Source: Pyrenopolyporus hunteri
Lineage: Eukaryota > Ascomycota > Sordariomycetes > Xylariales > Hypoxylaceae
DNA length: 64,000 nucleotides
Assembly (NCBI GenBank): GCA_902806595.1
Contig: CADCXC010000038.1
Span: 372,001 to 436,000, forward strand
Direction of reading: 5' to 3'
This document shows, piece by piece, positions 55,296-64,000 of this stretch (position 1 is its first letter; each line of letters starts with the position of its first letter). The translations under genes were made by a program, and so were the position numbers. A model generated the notes under the pieces. It made no database searches. It was not told the DNA's origin and saw only the letters and a list, made by a program, of their open reading frames with translations.

Positions 55296-56980
55296 GGCGA
55301 TGTGGTGGGTGGACTGCTCATATAGTGTGCTAACTTTAGGTTATAGAGACTGGTTGAAGAACCGCAGGCGAGAACCAATCTCCGAGTCTATCTATATAAG
55401 TAGGTCCTAATCGGCGATGATATAGGATAAGTGTTCTTATACTCCCCATTGCCCGACTCCCTCTCGCAACTCCAACTAGGCCACAGACAGATAGACCAGG
55501 CAGTCCGCATGCAGCGATGCCGGCAGTTACATCTCGACTCGCCACGCGCATCATCGGCCGCCTCGATATCATCATCACCGTTGCTTTCCTCCGGGCCCTT
55601 GGCCTACCTAACCGACACCCAGGTAACCAGCATACTCTATCGCAACAACCAGTTCCTACCTTACCTTGCCTTACCTATCTACCTACCTAAGTAGTATAGC
55701 AGATTCGCGATAAGCCGAATTGGCCAATCAGCCGGCGCCGTGTCTCGCAGAATCGGGATGGCGATGTAGTAATAAGCTCCTAAGATGGTGGGAGAGAGGG
55801 GTAGCGTACATGACTTGGCGGTTGCGCTTCGGGATAGGGCGGCGGCTTCGTTTCTTTTGCCAGCTCGTAGTTGGCCCTGTTCTATGCTTAGCCGTCTATT
55901 CTTGTTATGGAAGCTGGTATTGCGACTGTAGTGAGGGGGAGAGCGTAGAGAGAAGGGGGAGTGGAGGGGGCGATCGCCATCAGGTTCTGCTCCGAGAGGT
56001 TGACTTAGAGAGCTTTGCGGGATATATTCTGATTGGCCTCGCTTTGAAATCATTATCAGAAACGTTTTAGGTCGGACTGTGATTACCATCGTGAGTCTAA
56101 CTATCGACATCATTAGTGCCCTATTAGGCGTTAAATAGGCTTAATACTTGATAAAACTCATAAACCCCTTCAGTCCTGCTAGTATAAGTTAGGGCGAGTA
56201 TGAGCACATCGCAAGTATGACATATCCATCCTAGATACTTGACCATCGCCAGGAGAATTGCCATATCACTGGTGTCGGGCGTAGAAATAAAGCACCAAGA
56301 TAAACGGTCCAAGTTATTGTTGACAGTGGCGTAGCGCAACCGCAATTGCGCGCTTCATTTATAGATGAATTACCACTATGTAAAGTTGCTCTCTCCCCCT
56401 TCTTCACTTGCTTGGTATCATTCATGCCTAAACTATAATATAACGAATCTCGCGATACTCCGCGCAAAATGAGATCCATAAGGATCATCTCTCAACAAAA
56501 GAAAAAAAGAACGGAAACCTCAGCGACGCGGGAAACCCAGCATAGTATAAGGTGGTATCATATAGCAGGCTGAACATGAAAGATTGGTTAAAAACGACAG
56601 CGGGAGAAGATTAGACTAAATAACAGCGGTTCATGGCCGCCATGCAAGATGACCAAAAATAGAATGATAAAGGACAGCTCGGCCGCCCGTCCAACCTGTC
56701 CCGAGGGGACAAGATGATGCAGAGAAGGGGGGGGGTAGTCGTATCGTACAGTCGTAGATCTCAAAGAACGCCGCGCTCAGATGTCGTTAGAGCCAACCGG
56801 TATTGCCGCGCCAAAGGGGCGGAGAGAAGAAAACCTCCCATACCGAAGCCCAGTCCGAGAAAAAAAATAAGCGATTATGCCGCCGAGTCGAAAAACTGTG
56901 GACACTGCCTACGGAGTCCAAGCCCCGCTGTGTCTGAACGACTTATCTAGGTACCTAAGGTAGGACTAGAGTCCGTGTAG
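55296..56980. other. 1.7-kb intergenic region
   Basis: Upstream of the M28 gene and downstream of the coiled-coil gene, both minus strand. Short frames (55720-56070, 56714-56950) show no coding character or known motif. CCTTACCTACC-type words lie near 55658-55690. No RNA gene found. Confidence 0.5.
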
Positions 56981-58980
56981 TCATAAATCCACGCCGGCTC
57001 CTTGTTCGGGACGAAGAGGCCTCTTCAGGGTTAATTGACTGAGGGAAAGAGTCCTAGCTGCTTTCTTCCTCGAACCGTCCTCCTCCTCGACACGAAGCTC
57101 TTCTCCGAAAGCTCCGAAGCCGTGTCCGGCCTCCTCCTCACGTGGCGTCTTATACGCTTCTGATTCTGTTTCTGCGCCAGCGGTCAGAGGTTCGTCGTCG
57201 TCGTCGTGGTCAAAGGCGGACACTGTGGAATAAGTAGTAGAGGCGGTTTCAAGCTTGTGCGAAGTTCGCGATAGGAGGTTAACCTTATGGCCGAGCCGCG
57301 TCACTTGAGCTTCTAACGCCTGCCGCGCGTCTCGCTCGGTATCTAACAGGGCTTTCAAAGTCGCGTAATGATCAGCAGTGAAAGGCACCGCGCTCTCCCC
57401 TAACAGCGCGGGCAGACTTGTCGCGCCACGAACCGTCGAATTCGACGTGGGCCGCTGTCTCTGAGGTGGTGCCGTCGAAGGGGGCAGAGATCCGATAAAC
57501 GTGTTTCCGTCGCCGAACGAGTCGTTCGACTGTCGAGAAAAGGTATGCCTAGATAAGTCCTCGACGTCACGTGTAGGGGTCACGTATTCCGACGCCTCCG
57601 TAGCCGCCGAGCGCGTCGGCGTGTAAGCCGCGCACGGGTCGACGGAACCACGATGCGTCGCTCTGTCAGGGGTATCGGGCACGTAATTGCTCACGCCCGG
57701 GACAACTTGGAACAGCTGAGATACGAGCTTTTCTAGTTTCTGGTTGCGGATTTCTAGAGCGGCTATACGGTCCTCAAGACCAACCGCTTGGGTAATTTTC
57801 ATGCCCACCATGGGACCGAAGTTGAACGGTTGCGGCGGCGTCCTCGGGGAAAGCTGCTGGGGGGTGTCGGGTGGCATTTGCGCATCTACTTCCACGGCGC
57901 CGGCCTCGTCGTGGTTTACGGTGGACGCATTGGGCGATTGAATGGTCGGGTTATAGCTCTCTCTCCAATATCGGATTTCGTCGCTCCGCTTGCGCAGCTG
58001 GGCTTGGCTCACCGTAACATCCTGAAGCTGCGACAGACTCCTCGATCTCCGACGGTGCGTACGGCTATCGCTTGTGATGGCACGGCCGATATCCTCGGGA
58101 TCATCGTCATTCGACGCGTTTCCACCACGTCCATGAGTGCTAGCAGGCCGAGGAGAAAGGCCTATCAACTCTCCATCGAAGTCTCTGATCCTGCCGCTCA
58201 GGATCCTATTAGATGATGCGGCTCTCCTTCGGAGCAATACGGGGTCTATCTGTAGTGAACTACGGGTGCTATGAATTGCGATCATATCGTCGGGCCCGAC
58301 GGAATGCGATCTTAATGCCCTATCGTATTCTGTGATCGGTAAGGAGACGGACCGTTTCGATTCGCCCTCCTTGGGGGGTCGGTTCGGGGCTGATAGGTCC
58401 TGGGAACACCAAGACCGTTAATACTTGCCGGCATTGACAGTATGTACGTAGGAGCATATCTCGTGGTAGCTGTACTTACATCTTCGTGTTGTGCAGAGTC
58501 GGCCAACCCTGCAAATTGCGTCTCGGGATTAAACGAGTCGCTTGTACTCTTCTTCTTTCTCTTGAAAAGCCTTCCCAACGTAGATTTCAACGTGGACTTC
58601 TTTCGTTGGGGACGATCTACTTCCGCGCCTTCGCTCGCCATCGAATATCTAAGGGTGCTGGAACGTACTGTTCTCTGTTGTCGCGGACTCGCAGAATTGT
58701 TCGAAGCTTGGCTAGGGCCAGAAGGAGTTACAGAATCTATCTTGTCCGCGCGTGCGACCTCCGAAGGTGAATGTCTAGGTTCCGAAGTAGGCCGTTCCTC
58801 AACATTAGGTTCGAGCTCTTCCTGGGGTACAGCTTCGAGGGCCAGTCCCGCTCCCGGAGCTCTGACGGCAAAGTCCTCGTCCATTGGAATAGGACCGCTT
58901 ATTCTACTGCGGATATTGGTCCGTTCGGGCTGAGCTGTTTTTGGTCGGCCAACGCTGGTGGCAGGTCTGAAGAGGCCCAT
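56981..58980 (-). CDS. Unrecognised disordered protein with coiled coil (639 aa)
   Basis: Exon 1 is 58480-58980 and exon 2 is 56981-58399. The 80-nt intron (GTAAGT...TCCCAG) is phase 0 and joins DSAQHED to DLSAPNRPPKEGESKR. The product has 639 residues and no signal peptide or membrane segment. The N-terminal 160 residues are Ser/Pro/Glu-rich and contain a strongly basic patch (RPQRKKSTLKSTLGRLFKRK, about residue 130-150). A well-ordered-looking block after the intron (SVSLPITEYDRALRSHS, DDMIAIHSTRSSLQIDP) may be the conserved core. Two coiled-coil segments are likely: GLEDRIAALEIRNQKLEKLV and ALLDTERDARQALEAQVTRL. The rest is low complexity with an acidic run (DHDDDDEPL). I do not recognise the family. 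The long open frame across a clean intron makes the gene convincing. A scaffold role is possible from the coiled coils, but nothing in the sequence fixes it. Confidence 0.83.
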
Positions 58981-61900
58981 AGTGGCGTTAGAGGCAATAG
59001 GAAGCGGGTTTCACAATGTGATAGATTGCAAAAGGTAGCGAACGACAAGGGATATGGCGGGCAGATGGTTAGATATGGGGTTGAGGGCCGCCAGCGATCC
59101 ATTTCTCTCCCCTCAGAACATGCTGGTTCGAATCTGCGAATGGCCAATTTGGTTTGAGGAAGAGTTCAGCTTCCTGCATCTCACATCGCCAGCAATGCAG
59201 CTCGAAAAAACGTAGGTGTTGGTTGCGCGAATCAAAAGGGGAGAGGGGCTTCCCCTAGTCGATTTGTTTACTCGACGATAGCGGCACAAAGACAAACAGA
59301 GAGAGAGGATAGGTTACGAGGGCACCTAGGCTAGTTTAAGAGATGGGAGAGGCACGGGGAAGCCCTGCAACCACTACAGCACCATGCATACTTCGAATGC
59401 CTGTGTGGTGCGTGTGGTGCGTGTGGTGTTCCTACGACGACCCGTCCGCGCGCGCTCATGCATATAGCGAGCAAGCGAGTGGGATGGCCAGGCTTCTTTC
59501 TCCTCTATGGGGAGAGAGAGGGGATTGGGGGGAGGGGTTTGAGGAGGCTTGTTGTTGAGCGGATGGGCGGTAAACATGTGGATGGCTGGATCCCGGCCCA
59601 TGAAACAACGACCAATGCACAGAGGCGCCGCTCTTACTGCAACAATGTCTAATGAGAGATCGGCCCCAAGCACCATAGCACGAAGGTACGCGTAGAAGCG
59701 AGGTAGAAGCAGAAGAAGCTAGGGCCGCGAGTGAGCTCCAAAGGGGAACTAGAGAGAGAGTCCGACTCAGTCCGCGACTAGGTTAAGGTCGGGATGACGA
59801 AGGACCAGGGCGATGGAATGCTTTGATATTGGCCCCAGGGGTTTTGCAGTGGATGAACCATGCTTGGACCTGCATGTGCATTTCGAGGGGGGGTCTGTGT
59901 GTCCGTGTGTCCGTCCGTCCTTGTGCCGGCTGAGATTGTTCTTGATAGAGCACATACTGTACTCTTAGCATCTAGGTAGCTAATCTTAGCCCATTGGTGG
60001 TGAGCGACGGCGCGAGCATAAGACGGAGAGGAAGCGAGAAGGACGGTTGGTTATGGTATCAGTTTTATGGTATAGAGGATTTAAGACGCCCTCTTGCGGC
60101 ACTATACTCCGTATCATTGGAGCTCCATCTAGCCCACGTCTCAGAGATTATTGTATGATGGAAGATCACAGATTCCAGATGGCCAAGACTTCCAAGTAAG
60201 GGTGGAGAGGACGTAAAGACCATGTAAACAACATGAAAAGTCCAGGTGTAGGCAAATTAGAAGTATGGAGAAGAGGGAGAAGAGGTAAAAGAGAGACTCG
60301 GCAGCTTAGCGCGGACTTGGGACAGAAGCTTGGGGGTTGGTGAATTTAGGGTGGACTTGCCTAGAACCCAGCCTCCTCACATAGCACCTGCTGCGTACAT
60401 AGCAGCTAGTAGCACCACGGGCAGGGATTGCGTAGTACCTACAATGTATCAAGAAGCTCCCCTGCAGCAACGAGCCCGGATAGACGCATACACATTTACG
60501 CATTGGAGCAGATGCCGCCGCAAATCCCCTTAACGCCTAAACGCCATCTGCCCATATCTGGATAATGTGCAAATGTACATAGTACATTCAGGGTCCAAGT
60601 CAAGCTAAGCGATCCTAGCCACCAATAGAACCGAGCTACGGAGACTGTTTCCGATTGGGGGCGTCATAGCCGTTTCGTCTAGATGTCCACTTTTAAAGGT
60701 ATCATAATTACCTATGTACCTCAAAGCTTTCCAAGATGGGGTACCAAACATGTCAGACTTAATCTTTAACCATCAAATTGCAAATATATTTGCGTTGCTC
60801 AAGGCGTATGAAATCGAAAGATATAAAGGATATAAATAGACAGCATCGCGTTATTTACACCGAGATATCAGGTCTTAATTAAGAACACTGGAACATCGTA
60901 TCGCTACTAATATATTTACCTAGGTACCTACCTAGGTAGGTATATACCATAGATACACCCCATACTAGGTACCTATAACGTTAGACTGCAGGTAGCGTTC
61001 GAGGTACATACCTACATATAGTATGAAAAAGACGATGTAATTCACATTTACCTATTGCCGTAAGTATCAAAACCTTGTCCCCAGCATAAAAAGCATTTTA
61101 GATTGGTCAGTTACAAAATACGTAAACCGTACTAATTAGCCCGTGCTGTAATTACCTAGATATGTGCGTGCGGGAATAAGAAAACATGAAGCAGTCTCGA
61201 GCTAAACGTCCCAAACCGAAAGGGTATCATGCTCAACCCTCTTGTCTACTATGCTAAAACCAAGATTCTCGTCATGCTACCCAGCCATCTACTTAGGTAC
61301 CAGGCTTAAAAGGAACGCCCAAGTAGCCGAGGCTCATTTCTCAACTCGTATACATAGGGGTAGGTAGAAAGGTAAAGAGATAGAGATGGGTACCACATAA
61401 TCACGTACTCGTCATCGCGATTTTTTTTACATTCCGAAGAAGATGGGCCGGATCGCGGCCAAGATAGGTAGCCTAAGGCTGAGCATAGACTAACGGTGGG
61501 TATAAAACTAATTAACGAATTCTCCAGCGGCCGGCACCACCTCAGGATGAGGGGGGCCGTACTCCATCGTCGTCCCTTTTATTTTACACCACGTTCTTCT
61601 CCGGTCTATCCGTCGACTTATCATATCGATCTCTGGCGGCGGGGCTAAGCTGCGGTACGACACATACGAATACGTATAGTGCCCGGGCAGGTATGGAAGT
61701 ACCAGGTAGGCCAGGCCATAAAAGCACCGTAAAAGCGTGCCGCGTTTGATCTGCGAGGAATATCTTGCGGAGTGGGAAATCCTATGGGCCGGGATCTCCC
61801 TTAATAAGATCTCCCCGTCGCTAGTCGGCGAGCCAGACATCAACACCCGTTAGAGGCTATTATGTACATGCATATCTACATACATATCTACACGCATATC

Positions 61901-63658
61901 TACGTATGTATTTGGCTCTACATAGTAAGTCTCTAGTGCCGCGTGATGCTGATGATAGGTAGCCGTGTAAAGTGAGGTATGTTGGCACCTCCGCACAAAG
62001 ACTCAGAAAGACCGGCACGTAGCCCGATACGGAGCGCGTATTCGCTAGCTCTTTGGGAGGGGGTTTCTGGTTCTAGACACACAGGATGGGAGAGCGGCCT
62101 TCAGCCAGTGCACGCCTCCTGTAGCTCTCCTGTAGCTTGCAGCCAGTTGCTGCATTGGACGTTCGCAACGCTACCCTACTGCATACAGGCGAATCTGCAT
62201 GTGCACTACTTAGGTATTACGAAGCCAACCTAGGCCAGAGTCGCAGGATTTCTCCGAGCCGCTAGCGACGCAGGTACGACGACATTGGCCTGATGTTATT
62301 TACCTTGCCTTGAATGGACCGGTCCAGGATGGAACGGGGTGCTATGTTTAGTTCGACACTCTCCGACAGAGCACATCAGCACATATCTACCATATTACAA
62401 CATAGAACGGAAATGTGTATTCTATGAACGGACCTCTCGTATCGAGTTCGCTCAATGTTCACAGACGAATATTACACGGTCCTTGATCCTATAGGAAAAT
62501 TAAATAATGAATGAAATCCTCTAGCGAATCGAATCTTATATCACAATTATCACATTCCCAGGAAATAAAACGAAGTCTCCCTATCAACACTGATGAAGAG
62601 CAAGCAAGCAAGCCTCAAGTACATCGCCTACCGTTTATATGTATTAGCTCCATTTCTCCTAGAAGGTATACAAAAGTACCTGAGTAGGTACGTATAATAT
62701 TCTTATAAACGATCGACATTTGAAGCCGGTCAAACCCTGCGCATCTCGAACGGACCGCCCCCACCAGCCATTCTGAAACAGCAAGGATGCGTTTAGCACA
62801 TGCAGTACATGCAGTACACGCATATAATACCCAGTTAAATGCATGTCCGTACATATTAGGAAGTACGTATCTCAACTTAGCCCATAGGTACCTAGGTACC
62901 TACGCAGGCTAATCGTCGCAGCGTCGAGCGGTTCACTTTACATTTATTCCACCTATAGTGATAATACTATGTAAACGCAGACCACCCAGGTGAGATCTAC
63001 CTAGGTAGATCCATATCAAAAAAAAAAACCGCTGACGGAAATACACATCACATTACCCTGATGCGGCTAATTCATATAACGCTCGTTAAGAAGAGGGATC
63101 CCGGGAATTCTTTAACCTCCTCAGTTGTTGAAGAGACCGCCTACCCGCCGCTACGGTCCAGATATTGCAGTCCATGTCTCTTATGTGAGATTAACCCTCT
63201 TCTGCCTCTGTCTTCCCCTGCCGAGAATCGCAAATACATATCTGCGTTACTACGTTATATACCCCCTAGGAGTATCCTCTAGGAGGTATACGTTCGGTAG
63301 GATACCAAAGGGGGGCCGAAGGGGCAAAAGGGAGTAATCTGCCATATGCGAGGTAACCCTTCCTCTCAATAAAGACAAAACCGACGCAGGTAGGAAAACT
63401 GCGTTGTGCATACGATATATAATACCTGCTCGTTAGTAAACTACGTGGGTAGGTACTTGGGTAGTTAGTTTCGGTAAGTATCGTAGAGTCGCATTCACAT
63501 CATTCCCATCACCACCGCTCGTCACATTAAAAATTTCGGATGAACGTTCTCTCTAATTCACCAGCCCCAAGAAGCTCGGTGTTCCGGTGACGACGTCCGT
63601 TCGCCGGGTGCTGAGCCCCCAATTTCCCCTGAGCGCAAGGTAGCGCCCGTCACATATC
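58981..63658. other. 4.7-kb stretch without supportable genes
   Basis: It lies between the coiled-coil gene (its promoter side at 58981) and the 3' end of the helicase gene (63659). The longest frame is 128 codons (58771-59157) and overlaps the neighbouring gene on the other strand. A 112-codon minus frame (61508-61846) has no recognisable motif. TACCTAGGTA palindromes cluster at 60916-60943 and 62885-62903. A GTGTGGTGC run is at 59400-59428. No tRNA, 5S copy or transposon remains were seen. Confidence 0.5.
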
Positions 63659-64000
63659 TCACGCCTCTATCGATGCCGCATCCACGTAACGGAGATCGGC
63701 GTTGTTCTCGAGCCAGTCCATCCAATTGTTGAGGAACTTGCTGCCCCTATTCCGGGAACGAGGAAGAAACTACTAGTCAGGAACGGGGTTTCTAGAAACT
63801 CGCGCAACGTGGCAACCCGAGGGTCTGAGCGTAAGGCGTGATGGGGACAATCAAATTTAAGGATAGATAGTGTAGATGAGAGATAGGTAGATACCTAGGT
63901 AGGTAGGGAATAATGAAATAGAGGATGGGGATGGATAGATGGACAAACATACCGTCGAACAGTTTCCGAGTCACCCACGACGACCAGCGAGCGTTTGGGC
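63659..64000 (-). CDS. HCS1 / IGHMBP2-type DNA helicase, last two exons (5' part outside window)
   Basis: Only 3' coding sequence is visible. The exon at 63953-64000 (continuing off the right edge) ends ...SLVVVGDSETVR. A 206-nt intron at 63747-63952 (GTATGT...GAATAG) splits an Arg codon, and the last exon, 63659-63746, reads GSKFLNNWMDWLENNADLRY then VDAASIEA and stop. The combined segment VVGDSETVRRGSKFLNNW matches the extreme C-terminus of the UPF1-like superfamily 1B helicases Hcs1 (DNA polymerase alpha-associated helicase A) and IGHMBP2/SMUBP2, where the VVGDSET block is helicase motif VI region and is followed by a short WLEENADLRYP tail. These are ATP-dependent 5'-3' helicases acting on DNA and RNA. 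The assignment rests on about 44 residues, but they are distinctive. Confidence 0.8.

Noticed and set aside
59105..59150. tRNA T arm (GGTTCGAATC)
   Set aside because: The stem strands do not pair and no cloverleaf can be built around it.
61508..61846. 112-codon minus-strand frame as a small gene
   Set aside because: No motif, signal peptide or biased codon pattern; it lies in a repeat-bearing empty region and is of a length expected by chance.

Overview
The window is nuclear DNA of a filamentous ascomycete, most likely a sordariomycete. Genes carry short GT-AG introns (mostly 50-200 nt). The products are fungal (WSC domain, Zn2Cys6 regulator of the PRO1/ADV-1/NosA type, SHR3, BOI-like SAM-PH protein, ankyrin-CorA protein), and there are dispersed 5S-like and intron-containing tRNA genes. 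The species cannot be named from the sequence. Both ends cut genes: a RED/IK-like splicing factor on the left and the last exons of an HCS1/IGHMBP2-type helicase on the right.

Positions 1-23.9 kb are gene-dense and housekeeping. In order: RED-like factor (-), translesion polymerase REV1 (+), a WSC-domain surface protein (-), mitochondrial intermediate peptidase OCT1 (-), a MIC26/27 MICOS subunit (+), the mitochondrial thiamine pyrophosphate carrier TPC1 (-), an unrecognised acidic protein (+), cytosolic tyrosyl-tRNA synthetase (+), a superoxide-dismutase-fold mitoribosomal protein (mS42/mS43 type, +) and a SAM-PH protein (-). Four of these act in mitochondria: protein import processing, crista architecture, cofactor import and translation.

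Positions 23.9-32.5 kb hold no gene I can support. This stretch lies upstream of the developmental regulator PRO1/ADV-1/NosA (32.5-34.6 kb), so long-range control or a non-coding transcript is possible. After 2.7 kb of empty sequence come a HAD dehalogenase-like enzyme (+), a Mid2-like single-pass membrane sensor (+), the amino-acid-permease chaperone SHR3 (-) and a class I alpha-mannosidase (GH47, -).

Positions 47-54 kb have a more accessory look. They contain a diverged 5S rRNA gene, a ten-exon ankyrin-CorA protein whose exons I reconstructed in one continuous frame, and a tRNA-Val(CAC) with an intron. A secreted M28 metallopeptidase (-) and an unrecognised coiled-coil protein (-) follow. 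Positions 59.0-63.7 kb are again without a supportable gene.

Intergenic DNA repeatedly contains the self-complementary motif TACCTAGGTA and TAGG/TACC runs, plus several short tandem repeats. I found no intact transposon, CRISPR array or secondary-metabolite cluster. I see no convincing undescribed multi-gene system; the ankyrin-CorA gene and the 8.6-kb empty region upstream of the PRO1 homologue are the parts most worth following up.
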